A stretch of DNA of 64,000 nt from contig NZ_JAVFWN010000002.1 of NCBI RefSeq assembly GCF_030929495.1, forward strand, positions 248,001 through 312,000, read 5' to 3'. The notes under the pieces were generated by a model. That model saw nothing but the letters and a program-made list of their open reading frames with translations. It had not been told where the DNA came from and made no database searches. This document shows, in pieces, positions 51,236-59,559 of the stretch. This DNA comes from Nocardioides sp. LHD-245 (lineage in GTDB: Bacteria; Actinomycetota; Actinomycetes; Propionibacteriales; Nocardioidaceae). A program made the position numbers and the translations under genes. How positions within the stretch are numbered: position 1 is the first letter of the stretch; every line of letters starts with the position of its first letter.

Positions 51236-52069
51236 GTGCTGCCCTCGGTCGCCGTACGGCACCTGGCCGGCACCCCCGGCCGGCCGCTGCTGGTCGTCGG
51301 TCCCTCCCTCGGCACGACGGCCGACCGCCTCTGGGGGACGGTCGCCGCGGCGCTGCCGGGCTGGAACGTCCTCGGCTGGGACCTCCCCGGCCACGGCGCC
51401 AGCCCGGCCGCCGACCGCCTGACGCCCGGCTTCTCGATGGCGGGCCTCGCCGCGGCCGTTCTCGGAGCGGTCGACGAGGCCGTCGGCGACGCGGTCCCGT
51501 TCGCGTACGCCGGCGACTCGGTCGGCGGCGCGGTCGGGCTCCAGCTCGCGCTGGACCGCCCCGGCCGGGTCACCTCGCTGGCCGTCCTGTGCAGCGCCGC
51601 GACGTTCGGCGGTCCGGACGCCTGGCGCGATCGGGCGGCACCCGTGCGGGCCGAGGGAATGGCACCGATGGTCGCTGCGTCACCGGCGCGCTGGTTCGGG
51701 TCGTCGATCTCCGAGGAGCGGCGGGCCGCCGCGCTCGGCGACCTCGCGACCGTCGATCCCGAGGGCTACGCGCGGGTGTGCGAGGCGCTCGGCGGCTTCG
51801 ACGTGCGCGATCGGCTGGCCGAGGTCGGGGTGCCCCTGCTCGCGGTGGCCGGCGCCGACGACGTCGCCACCCCGCCCGACGTGCTGGGCGCGATCGCGAG
51901 CGGTGTGCCCGACGGGCGGCTCGAGGTGCTCGACGGCGTCGGCCACCTGGCGCCGTACGAGGCGCCGGAGCGGGTGGCGGCGCTGCTGCGCGACCACCTC
52001 GCCGCTCACTCCGAGCGCAGCAGTGCCGACAGCCGGGCCCGGTCGGCGTCGAGGTCGGCCAGCGCCTGA
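51236..52069 (+). CDS. pcaD: Alpha/beta hydrolase, probable 3-oxoadipate enol-lactonase
   Basis: 277 residues from GTG 51236. Alpha/beta-hydrolase fold: oxyanion region VGPSLGTTADRLW, WDLPGHGAS, nucleophile elbow YAGDSVGGAVG (Ser of GDSVG), Asp in GADDVATPP and His in GVGHLAPYEAPE. Fits PcaD, which hydrolyses the enol-lactone made by CatC; context makes that the best call. The last 21 residues (SERSSADSRARSASRSASA) are low-complexity and lie in a 64-bp overlap with the convergent sulfatase gene, so they may be a read-through addition. Confidence 0.85.
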   Translation: MLPSVAVRHLAGTPGRPLLVVGPSLGTTADRLWGTVAAALPGWNVLGWDLPGHGASPAADRLTPGFSMAGLAAAVLGAVDEAVGDAVPFAYAGDSVGGAVGLQLALDRPGRVTSLAVLCSAATFGGPDAWRDRAAPVRAEGMAPMVAASPARWFGSSISEERRAAALGDLATVDPEGYARVCEALGGFDVRDRLAEVGVPLLAVAGADDVATPPDVLGAIASGVPDGRLEVLDGVGHLAPYEAPERVAALLRDHLAAHSERSSADSRARSASRSASA

Positions 52070-54288
52070 CCGCCGGTGAAGGTCACCGACCGCAGCTCGC
52101 CGGTCCACCGGAACGGCGGCGCGTAGTCGTCGCTCACCGGGAAGCCCGCGTCGTGGCCGAGCCGGAGCCCGCCCCCGCCGATCTGGATGCCGCTCGCGCC
52201 CATGCCCTGAGCGAACGGCGCGCGGGCGGCCTCGACCCCGTCGACCAGCAGCACGCCGTCGGCCCCGACCAGGCGGAACCCCACGGTGTGCGGGCCGGGG
52301 GTCAGCGGCACGGCCGACGTGACGTCGTACGGCGTGCTGGTGGCGTTGAGCAGGAAGCGCGGGCAGCCGTCGACCACGACGAGCGCCCAGCCGTTGGACC
52401 AGTCGCCGATCGCGGCGAGCACGCCCTCGCCTCCCCCGTCCGGTACGACGACGTCCGCCTCGACCAGCGCCCCCAGCGCCAGCGACGGCACCGCCTCGTC
52501 GGCCACCGGGTTGCCGCCGGGCCGGACGACGAGGCGCTCGGGCACCGGCCACAGCGGCGGCTCGATGCCGGGCAGGTGCCCGTAGAGCCCGTCGGTCAGG
52601 GGGAACACCTGGTTGGCCTCGGCCTCTGCCTCCCACCGGGCCGCCAGCTCGGCGACGACCTCGGGGTGCTCGTCGGCGACGTCGTGCGCCTCGGAGAAGT
52701 CGTCGTCCATCCGGAACAGGCACCAGCGATCGGTCGCGAAGTCGCGGCTGCCGGGCAGCATCCGCTCGTCGTCGACGCCGGTCGAGACGTGGTCGGTGGT
52801 GGCCTTCCAGCCGTCGTGGATGATCGAGCGGGAGCCGAGCATCTCGAAGTACTGCGTGGTGCGGGGGGACGGCGCCGCAGGGTCGGCGAGCGTGGCTCGC
52901 AGCGAGGCTCCTGCCATCGGCTGCTGCGCGACACCGTCCACCTGCTCGGGAGCGGTGACGCCGCACAGGTCCAACACGGTCGGCGCGATGTCGACGACAT
53001 GGCACCACTGCTCGCGGACGCCGCCCGCTCCGGCCGTGCTCCGAGGCGGCTTGAGGACCATCGGCACCCGGACGCCGCCGAGCCAGGAGTAGCGCTTCCA
53101 CAGGTGGAACGGAGTGTTCCCCGCCCACGCCCAGCCCCAGGGGTAGTGGTTGTAGCCGCGCCAGCCGCCGATGTCGTCGATCGCGGCCAGGTTGTCGTCG
53201 AGGTCGTCGCCGACGCCGAAGCCGAAGCGGTGCTCGTTGAGCGAGCCGATCTGTCCGCCCTCGGCGCTGGCGCCGTTGTCCGAGGTGAGCAGCACGATCG
53301 TGTCGTCGAGGACGCCCTGCTCCTCCAGGGCGTCGAGCAGCCGGCCGAGGTGGTGGTCGAAGTGCGCGACGAAGCCGGCGTGCGCCTCGGCGTACCTCGC
53401 GAAGAGGCGGCGCTCGGCGTCACCGAGCGCCGCCCAGTCCTGCACCCACGGCGGCCGCGGCGGCAGCGTGGTGCCGGCGGGCACCAGCCCGGCCGCCTGC
53501 TGCCGGGCGAAGACCCGCTCGCGCAGCCGCTCCCAGCCGTCGTCGAAGCGGCCGGCGTACCGCTCGATCCACTGGGCGGGGACCTGGTGCGGCGCGTGGC
53601 CCGCGCCGGGCGCGAAGTAGAGGAAGAACGGCTTCTCGGGGGCGGCGTGCTGCTGGTCGCGCACCATCCGGATCGCCTCGTCGACCAGGTCCTCGCTCAG
53701 GTGGTAGCCCTGCTCCGGGGTGGCGGGCGGATCGACGGGCGAGTTGTCGCGGTAGAGCGTCGGCGTCCACTGGTTGGCGTCGCCGTGGAGGAACCCGTAG
53801 AACCGCTCGAAGCCCTGCCCCAGCGGCCAGGTGTCGAACGGGCCCGCCGCCGTGCGGTCGTTGCGCGGGGTCAGGTGCCACTTGCCGACGGCCAGGGTGT
53901 TCCAGCCGGCGTCGCGCAGGATGCGGGGCAACGTGGCCGCGGAGGCGGGGATCCGGCCGAGGTAGCCGGGGTAGCCGCCGGGCATGTCGGCCAGGAAGCC
54001 GATGCCGACCGCGTGGGAGTTGCGCCCGGTGAGCAGGGACGCGCGGCTCGGCGAGCACATCGCCGTCACATGGAAGCGGTTGTAGCGCAGTCCCCGCGCG
54101 GCGATCCGGTCGACGCTCGGGGTGTCGATCTCCCCGCCGAAGGTGCCGAGCTGGCCGAAGCCGATGTCGTCGAGCAGGACGACCAGCACGTTCGGGCGGC
54201 CGGCCGGGCGCGGCCGCGGTGGGTGGTGGGGCGTCGAGTCGGCCGCGGTACGGGCGATGACGGGTCCGGCGGCGGGGATCTCGCTCAC
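52006..54288 (-). CDS. Type I arylsulfatase
   Basis: 760 residues, cytoplasmic by appearance (no signal peptide). The formylglycine motif CSPSR starts at Cys78 (TAMCSPSRASLLTGR), which needs a formylglycine-generating enzyme encoded elsewhere. Metal ligands Asp40-Asp41 (VVLLDDIGFG) and the later SDNGA, with VGKWHL for the catalytic Lys/His. The C-terminal 200 residues form an extra beta domain. Divergent from a MarR gene only 23 bp away. Hydrolyses sulfate esters; the natural substrate is unknown. Confidence 0.93.
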   Translation of the reverse strand: MSEIPAAGPVIARTAADSTPHHPPRPRPAGRPNVLVVLLDDIGFGQLGTFGGEIDTPSVDRIAARGLRYNRFHVTAMCSPSRASLLTGRNSHAVGIGFLADMPGGYPGYLGRIPASAATLPRILRDAGWNTLAVGKWHLTPRNDRTAAGPFDTWPLGQGFERFYGFLHGDANQWTPTLYRDNSPVDPPATPEQGYHLSEDLVDEAIRMVRDQQHAAPEKPFFLYFAPGAGHAPHQVPAQWIERYAGRFDDGWERLRERVFARQQAAGLVPAGTTLPPRPPWVQDWAALGDAERRLFARYAEAHAGFVAHFDHHLGRLLDALEEQGVLDDTIVLLTSDNGASAEGGQIGSLNEHRFGFGVGDDLDDNLAAIDDIGGWRGYNHYPWGWAWAGNTPFHLWKRYSWLGGVRVPMVLKPPRSTAGAGGVREQWCHVVDIAPTVLDLCGVTAPEQVDGVAQQPMAGASLRATLADPAAPSPRTTQYFEMLGSRSIIHDGWKATTDHVSTGVDDERMLPGSRDFATDRWCLFRMDDDFSEAHDVADEHPEVVAELAARWEAEAEANQVFPLTDGLYGHLPGIEPPLWPVPERLVVRPGGNPVADEAVPSLALGALVEADVVVPDGGGEGVLAAIGDWSNGWALVVVDGCPRFLLNATSTPYDVTSAVPLTPGPHTVGFRLVGADGVLLVDGVEAARAPFAQGMGASGIQIGGGGLRLGHDAGFPVSDDYAPPFRWTGELRSVTFTGGQALADLDADRARLSALLRSE

Positions 54289-54311
54289 GGACGGCCTCCT
54301 ACGATGCTCGG

Positions 54312-54752
54312 GTGACGGACTTCGGCGTACTGCTCAGCCTCGCGGGCGTGGTCTTCGTCGACGCCCTGCACGAGCGGCTGGCCGGGGCGGGGTTCGAGGA
54401 CTTCACCGTCCGCAGCGGCTGGGTGCTGCGCACGCTCGGCGACGAGGAGCTCAGCCTGCGCGACCTGGCCGACCGGATGGGGCTGAGCAGCCCCGGCACC
54501 CTCAAGGCGATCGACCCGATGCTCCGGGCCGGCTACCTGGAGCGCGCCCAGACCAGCGACCGGCGGGTGCGCGCGGTCCGGGTCACCGACCGGGGCCGGG
54601 CGGCCCTCGCCTGCGCCACCGCCTTCCACGCCGAGTTCGAGGAGGGTCTGGCCGCCGACGTCGGCGCTGACGACGCGGCCGCGACCCGACGGGCGCTCGA
54701 GGCCCTCGTGGAGCGGGGCTCGGCGCACCTGCCGCGCACGTTGCTGCCCTGA
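54312..54752 (+). CDS. MarR-family regulator
   Basis: 146 residues from GTG. Winged helix: LSLRDLADRMGLSSPGTLKAIDPMLRAGYLERAQTSDRRVRAVRVTDRGRAAL. The first helices (VLLSLAGVVFVDALHERLAGAGFEDFTVRSGWVL) are the dimer interface. It sits between the divergent sulfatase gene and the convergent BASS transporter gene, so one or both are likely targets (inference). Confidence 0.85.
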   Translation: MTDFGVLLSLAGVVFVDALHERLAGAGFEDFTVRSGWVLRTLGDEELSLRDLADRMGLSSPGTLKAIDPMLRAGYLERAQTSDRRVRAVRVTDRGRAALACATAFHAEFEEGLAADVGADDAAATRRALEALVERGSAHLPRTLLP

Positions 54753-54757
54753 GTCGG

Positions 54758-55684
54758 TCATCCGACCGGCTCCGCGGTGGGCGGGCGACGCCGCCACCAG
54801 GAGGAGAGCGCGAGGCCGGTGCACACGTCCCACAGCGCCCAGAAGGCCACCACGAGGGCGACGCCGCCGAGCCGGTCGAAGTAGGCCAGCGCCAGCACCA
54901 GGCCCAGCGCGGTGTTGCGCACGCCCATCTCGAAGGTCATCGCCCGCACGCCGGCCGGCGGCAGCGTCAGGGCCCGGCCGACGGCGTACCCGACGAGCAG
55001 GACGGCGGCGTTCTGGACGATCGCGGGCAGCGCCACCTCCCCGAGATGCTCCACGATGACATCCCCGCGTGCCGCCAGCCCGGCGACGATCACGAGCAGC
55101 AGCACCACGAGGACGGCGAGCTCCACCGGACGGCGCAGCCGGGCCGCGAGGTGTGGCCGGCGCGTGGCCACCGCGACCCCGACCGCGAACGGCAGGCCGA
55201 TGAGGAGCGCGACCTCGCCCCCCATCGTGACCGGGTCGAGGCTGATGTCCCGCAGCAGCGCGTCGGCGGCGGGATACCGCGCCGCCCAGAACCCGAACGC
55301 GAACGGTGTCGCGAGCACCGCGACCAGGTTGGCGCAGGTCGTCAACGCGATCGACAGCGCGACGTCGCCGTGCGCGCGGTGGGTGAGGAGGTTGGAGAGG
55401 TTGCCGGCCGGGCAGCAGGCGACGAGCAGCATGCCCAGGGCGACCGAGCCGCCCACATCGAGGGCGCGGCACAGCAGCAGGGTCAGCGCGGGCAGCACCG
55501 CGAACTGCGCCACCAGACCGGTCGCCAGGACCGTGGGCCGGCGCAGGACGGCTCGTAGGTCGGCGACGCGCGTGTCCAGGGCGATCCCCAGCAGGAAGAC
55601 CGCGATCAGGACCTTGATCCCGGTCTGCGCGCCTTCTCCGAGCGAGAGCCGGAGCGTGTCCAGGTCGGACGCGGCGACCACCAT
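54758..55684 (-). CDS. Bile acid:sodium symporter (BASS) family transporter
   Basis: 308 residues with about nine to ten helices. Family marks: LLVACCPAGNLSNLLTHRAHGDVALSIALTTCANLVAVLATPF, the crossover region with the Asn/Ser sodium site, and FEMGVRNTALGLVLA, the second crossover (ExGxQN-like). Imports organic anions by sodium symport. Next to a sulfatase it may import a sulfated compound such as a steroid or bile-salt ester (inference). Confidence 0.87.
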   Translation of the reverse strand: MVVAASDLDTLRLSLGEGAQTGIKVLIAVFLLGIALDTRVADLRAVLRRPTVLATGLVAQFAVLPALTLLLCRALDVGGSVALGMLLVACCPAGNLSNLLTHRAHGDVALSIALTTCANLVAVLATPFAFGFWAARYPAADALLRDISLDPVTMGGEVALLIGLPFAVGVAVATRRPHLAARLRRPVELAVLVVLLLVIVAGLAARGDVIVEHLGEVALPAIVQNAAVLLVGYAVGRALTLPPAGVRAMTFEMGVRNTALGLVLALAYFDRLGGVALVVAFWALWDVCTGLALSSWWRRRPPTAEPVG

Positions 55685-55707
55685 CCGCCCCTCCTCCGCC
55701 CATTTCG

Positions 55708-55721
55708 TTAACCGAAGTTAA
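55708..55721. promoter_or_regulatory. Inverted repeat upstream of the BASS transporter gene
   Basis: TTAAC-CGAA-GTTAA, 24 bp ahead of the transporter start, in an AT-rich window. A good place for a repressor, possibly the MarR encoded at 54312. Confidence 0.5.
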
Positions 55722-55741
55722 GCATATGGGCGGGCGGATGC

Positions 55742-55946
55742 TTGTAACTAAGGGTTACCCCACGAAAAGGGGCGCAACAGCACCGAGGTAGTAGCCATAG
55801 CACCCGGGTAGATCACTCGGGGTGTCGACCCCGTGACCGCGGTGACCCACCGGGCGACTGCCCGGTCACTGGGCCTACTACCCGGGTGCTGTGACTACTA
55901 CCCGGGCGTTGTGGCACGCGAATTCGCGCTGTAACCCTTAGTTACA
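55742..55946. repeat. 205-bp terminal-inverted-repeat element, copy 2
   Basis: Same ends as copy 1 (TTGTAACTAAGGGTTAC on the left, GTAACCCTTAGTTACA on the right). Read in reverse complement it follows copy 1: GTTACAGC-GCGAATTC end first, then GCCCGGGTAGTAG and CACCCGGGTAG 20-21 bp apart, a variable centre, two inverted motif copies, then the AAAA-containing end. So the element has a polarity and is here inverted relative to copy 1. It lies between the transporter gene and the 3' end of chorismate mutase. Confidence 0.92.
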
Positions 55947-55964
55947 TGCGCCGAGCGCGCTCAG

Positions 55965-56267
55965 TCAGTCGTCGTTCTCCTCGGCGAACTGCTCGTGGTT
56001 GCGGATGACCTCCGCGATGATCACGTTGAGGATCTTCTCGGCGAAGTGCGGGTCGAGGCCCGAGCTCTCCGCCATCGACCGCAACCGCTCGATCTGGACC
56101 GCCTCGCGGGCGGGATCGGCCGGCGGCATACCGGCGCTCGCCTTCAGGCGACCCACCGTCTCGGTGCACTTGAAGCGTTCCGCCAGCAGGTGCACGAGGG
56201 CGGCGTCGAGGTTGTCGATGCTCGACCGGAGTCGGTGGAGCTCGGCCCGGGCGTCGTCTGCACTCAC
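55965..56267 (-). CDS. Chorismate mutase (AroQ type)
   Basis: Rearranges chorismate to prephenate for Phe/Tyr synthesis. 100 residues, all helical: LHRLRSSIDNLDAALVHLLAERFKCTETVGRLKASAGMPPADPAREAVQIERL, with the catalytic Arg (LRSSID), Arg31, Lys42, Asp51 and Glu positions of the AroQ fold, ending in an acidic tail. Actinobacterial CM of this length usually binds DAHP synthase for activation. Divergent from trpB2. Confidence 0.92.
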   Translation of the reverse strand: MSADDARAELHRLRSSIDNLDAALVHLLAERFKCTETVGRLKASAGMPPADPAREAVQIERLRSMAESSGLDPHFAEKILNVIIAEVIRNHEQFAEENDD

Positions 56268-56371
56268 ACCCCGAATCCTGCCCTACGTCGGCCGGGCGGC
56301 GTCCAGCCCACCCCGTCGCGGCGAGACACCCTAGGATCCGAGCACCCGAGAATTCTTCCGAGAGGACCCCC

Positions 56372-57727
56372 ATGAGCGACCAGGTGATGTACACCCTCGA
56401 GCCGCACGAGCAGCCCACCCGCTGGTACAACATCGTCGCCGACCTCCCGGTGCCTCCGCCGCCCCCGCTGCATCCGGGCACCCACCAGCCGGTCGGGCCC
56501 GACGACCTCGCACCGCTGTTCCCGCCGGAGCTGATCGCGCAGGAGGTCACCGCCGAGCGCTATGTCGAGATCCCCGAGCCGGTGCTCGACGTCTACCGTC
56601 AGTACCGCCCGAGCCCGCTCTACCGCGCCCGCCGCTGGGAGGAGAAGCTCGGCACCAGCGCGCGGATCTACTACAAGTACGAGGGCGTCTCGCCGGCCGG
56701 CTCGCACAAGGTCAACACCGCGGTGCCGCAGGTCTACTACAACAAGATCAACGGCATCACCCGACTCACCACCGAGACCGGCGCCGGCCAGTGGGGCACC
56801 GCGCTGTCGTACGCCGCCTCACTCTTCGGCGTGACCTGCGAGGTGTGGCAGGTCGGTGCGTCCTTCGACACCAAGCCGCAGCGCCGTACCCTGATCGAGG
56901 TCTTCGGCGGCACCGTGCACCGCTCGCCCAGCCGGCTCACCGAGTCGGGCAAGGCCTTCGCCGAGGACCACCCGGGCTCGCTCGGCATCGCGATCTCCGA
57001 GGCCGTCGAGGTCGCCGCCCAGGATCCCGAGGCGAAGTACGCCCTCGGCTCCGTGCTCAACCACGTCCTGCTCCACCAGAGCGTGATCGGCGAGGAGGCC
57101 CTGCTCCAGCTGGCCAAGGCGGGCGAGACCGGCGCCGATCTCGTCGTCGGCTGCGCGGGCGGCGGCTCGAACTTCGCGGGCCTGGCATTCCCCTTCCTCC
57201 GCGAGAAGCTCGCCGGCAACCAGGCCCCGCGGATCCTCGCCGTCGAGCCCAGCTCGTGCCCGACGCTCACCCGCGGCGAGTACCGCTACGACTTCGGCGA
57301 CACCGCCGGCCTCACGCCGTTGATGAAGATGCACACCCTCGGCCACGACTTCGTGCCCTCGCCCATCCACGCGGGCGGCCTGCGCTATCACGGTATGGCG
57401 CCGCTGGTCTCGCACGCCGTCAACGAGGGCTACATCGACGCCGTCGCGCTCCACCAGAACGAGTGCTTCGAGGCTGCCGTCGAGTTCGCCCGCACCCAGG
57501 GCATCGTCCCGGCACCCGAGTCGTCGCACGCGCTCGCCCAGGCCCGGCGCGAGGCGCTGGCCGCCGCGGAGACGGGCACCGAGCCCGTCATCGTGATCGG
57601 GCTCTCCGGGCACGGCCTGCTGGAGCTCGGCGCCTACGAGAGCTTCCTCAGCGGTGGGCTCGAGGACGACCCGCTGTCCGACGAGGCGCTCAGCGAGGCG
57701 CTGGCCAACGTGCCGGTGGTCGGCTGA
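56372..57727 (+). CDS. trpB2: TrpB2-type tryptophan synthase beta-like enzyme
   Basis: 451 residues. PLP lysine Lys113 in PAGSHKVNTA, TETGAGQWG (134-142), phosphate loop GCAGGGSNFAG (about 259-269). The long N-terminus (LEPHEQPTRWYNIVADLP...) and absence of an adjacent trpA identify the TrpB2 group, which condenses indole or other nucleophiles with serine or phosphoserine without the alpha subunit. With chorismate mutase alongside, a role in aromatic amino acid balance or indole salvage is plausible. Confidence 0.93.
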   Translation: MSDQVMYTLEPHEQPTRWYNIVADLPVPPPPPLHPGTHQPVGPDDLAPLFPPELIAQEVTAERYVEIPEPVLDVYRQYRPSPLYRARRWEEKLGTSARIYYKYEGVSPAGSHKVNTAVPQVYYNKINGITRLTTETGAGQWGTALSYAASLFGVTCEVWQVGASFDTKPQRRTLIEVFGGTVHRSPSRLTESGKAFAEDHPGSLGIAISEAVEVAAQDPEAKYALGSVLNHVLLHQSVIGEEALLQLAKAGETGADLVVGCAGGGSNFAGLAFPFLREKLAGNQAPRILAVEPSSCPTLTRGEYRYDFGDTAGLTPLMKMHTLGHDFVPSPIHAGGLRYHGMAPLVSHAVNEGYIDAVALHQNECFEAAVEFARTQGIVPAPESSHALAQARREALAAAETGTEPVIVIGLSGHGLLELGAYESFLSGGLEDDPLSDEALSEALANVPVVG

Positions 57728-57843
57728 GGACCGGCGGACCCGCGTTCGCGCACGACCTCCCACGTCGACGTTGACCGGCGGCTGAGGGCTCGATGGTGGG
57801 GGTACCGGTGACAGCGGCCGGGGCGGTCGGTTTGAATACCGGG

Positions 57844-58470
57844 ATGGAGGACGACCATCCCGACCTGACCGCCCTGCCCTGGCCGTTGACCGGAGCCGAC
57901 GCCCTGCGCGACGAGCTGCTGGCGGCCTACGCCGATCCGAGTCGCGGGCACCACGGCACCCGCCATCTCGCCGAGGTCCTGCAGCGGCTCGAGGAGCTCA
58001 CGACCGCCGGGGCGGCGTACGACCGGGTGCCGGTGCTGCTCGCGGCGTGGTTCCACGACGCCGTGTACGACGGCGAGCGGGACGCCGAGGAGCGCTCGGC
58101 GACCTGGGCGGAGGACGCGCTGCCCGCGCACGCCGACGCGGCGACGGTCGCCGAGGTGGCCCGGCTGGTGCGGCTGACCGAGCACCACCGTCCGGACGCC
58201 ACCGACGCCAACGGCTGCGCGCTGTCCGACGCGGACCTGTCGATCCTGGCGGCCCCGCGGGAGCGCTACGACGCGTACGTCGCGGCCGTGCGCTCGGAGT
58301 ACGCCCACCTCACCGACGACGTGTTCGCCGCGGGGCGCGCCGAGGTGCTGCGAGCCCTCACCGACACCCCCACCCTGTTCCGGACGGCCCATGGCCGCAG
58401 CCACTGGGAGCAGCCCGCGCGCGACAACGTCGCCCGCGAGCTGGCCGGCCTGCCGGCAGCGGTCTCCTAG
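57844..58470 (+). CDS. HD-like domain protein
   Basis: 208 residues from the ATG at 57844; an earlier in-frame start (57793) adds a stretch without homology. HD signature: HHGTRHLAEVLQRLEEL and AAWFHDAVYDGERDAEERSA, then LVRLTEHHRP, the metal-binding His and His-Asp set. It resembles the uncharacterised actinobacterial and bacterial HD family whose members are predicted metal-dependent phosphohydrolases. Substrate unknown. Confidence 0.8.
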   Translation: MEDDHPDLTALPWPLTGADALRDELLAAYADPSRGHHGTRHLAEVLQRLEELTTAGAAYDRVPVLLAAWFHDAVYDGERDAEERSATWAEDALPAHADAATVAEVARLVRLTEHHRPDATDANGCALSDADLSILAAPRERYDAYVAAVRSEYAHLTDDVFAAGRAEVLRALTDTPTLFRTAHGRSHWEQPARDNVARELAGLPAAVS

Positions 58471-58503
58471 GCGGCGTCACCCGCCGCCACGCACAATGGA
58501 GGC

Positions 58504-58881
58504 GTGGACGACAGCGTGATCTTCCGGGCCCGCGCGCAGGTGCTGGCCGACCTGCAGGCCCGGGCCCTCAGTACGCCGGACTCCGTGACCGTGCTCGAGG
58601 ACGCGTGCTCCGAGCGCCGCTGGTGGCTGGGCCAGTGGCCCGAGGGCGCGCCGTTCATCGCCGGCCTCGTGGCCCAGGACGTGCAGGACGGCCTCGCCGA
58701 CCGGTTCGGCCGCCAGGCCCAGGAGGGGCTGTGGCCGGTGTGCACCCGGTGCGAGGGCGGTGCCGTGCACGCCCTGCACATCGAGCCCGACCTCGGCGGC
58801 CCCGACCCGACCTGGGTCTGCGAGGAGTCGGGCGTCGCCATCGCGCCGCTCGGCGGGCTCGGCAGCGGGGCAGCAGGCTGA
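58504..58881 (+). CDS. Conserved hypothetical protein
   Basis: 125 residues from GTG 58504. Mixed alpha/beta, with WWLGQWPEGAPFIAGLVAQDVQDGLADRF and a Cys pair PVCTRCEGGAVHALHIEPDLGGPDPTWVCEESG, possibly a small zinc knuckle (three Cys and a His). No family recognised with confidence. It lies between the HD-protein gene and the SOS-regulated alkB gene. Confidence 0.7.
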   Translation: MDDSVIFRARAQVLADLQARALSTPDSVTVLEDACSERRWWLGQWPEGAPFIAGLVAQDVQDGLADRFGRQAQEGLWPVCTRCEGGAVHALHIEPDLGGPDPTWVCEESGVAIAPLGGLGSGAAG

Positions 58882-58894
58882 TCGCCCGAGTCAT

Positions 58895-58910
58895 GCGAAC
58901 ATCTGTTCGA
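58895..58910. promoter_or_regulatory. LexA (SOS) box before alkB
   Basis: GCGAACATCTGTTCGA matches the actinobacterial SOS consensus TCGAAC-N4-GTTCGA at 11 of 12 defined positions, 20 bp ahead of the alkB ATG, so LexA should repress this gene until DNA is damaged. Confidence 0.85.
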
Positions 58911-58930
58911 AGTCGAGGTATCCTCGGTCC

Positions 58931-59554
58931 ATGACGGTCGACTTCCAGACCAGCCTGTTCGAGACCAGCGTCCCGGCGGCCGAGCCGGCCGTCGATCGCC
59001 GGCGGCTCAGCGCCGGCGCCTGGGTCGACGTCGCGCGCGACTGGCTGCCGGACGCCGACGAGGTGTTCGCGACCCTGGTCCGCGACGTGCCGTGGCGCGC
59101 GGAGCGCCGAGCGATGTACGACCGGGTCGTCGACGTGCCTCGTCTCGTCTTCACCTACATGATCGGCGACGACCTGCCCCACCCCGCGCTGACCGCGGCA
59201 CGCGAGCGGCTGACGGCGCGGTACGCCGACGAGCTCGGCGAGCCGTTCCGCACCGCCGGCTGCTGCTACTACCGCGACGGGCGCGACAGCGTCGCCTGGC
59301 ACGGCGACACCATCGGTCGCGGCTCGACTGACGACACCATGGTCGCGATCGTCTCCGTCGGCGACCCGCGCCGCCTGCACCTGCGCCCGCGCGACCCCGA
59401 CCGCCGCGACGAGGCGTTCGCCGTCGAGATGGGCCACGGCGATCTGGTCGTCATGGGCGGCTCGTGCCAGCGCACCTGGGAGCACGCCGTGCCCAAGGTC
59501 TCCTCCGCCGGGCCTCGGGTCTCCATCCAGTTCCGGCCCTTGAACGTCTTCTGA
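58931..59554 (+). CDS. alkB: AlkB-type alkylated DNA repair dioxygenase
   Basis: 207 residues from the ATG at 58931. Fe(II)/2-oxoglutarate enzyme that removes alkyl groups from N1-methyladenine and N3-methylcytosine. Iron ligands His124-x-Asp126 (AWHGDTIGR) and His185 (TWEHAVPK); 2-oxoglutarate Arg196 and Arg202 (PRVSIQFRPL). CCYYRDGRDSVAWHGD is the core. An SOS box lies directly upstream. Confidence 0.93.
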   Translation: MTVDFQTSLFETSVPAAEPAVDRRRLSAGAWVDVARDWLPDADEVFATLVRDVPWRAERRAMYDRVVDVPRLVFTYMIGDDLPHPALTAARERLTARYADELGEPFRTAGCCYYRDGRDSVAWHGDTIGRGSTDDTMVAIVSVGDPRRLHLRPRDPDRRDEAFAVEMGHGDLVVMGGSCQRTWEHAVPKVSSAGPRVSIQFRPLNVF

Positions 59555-59559
59555 AGCAG

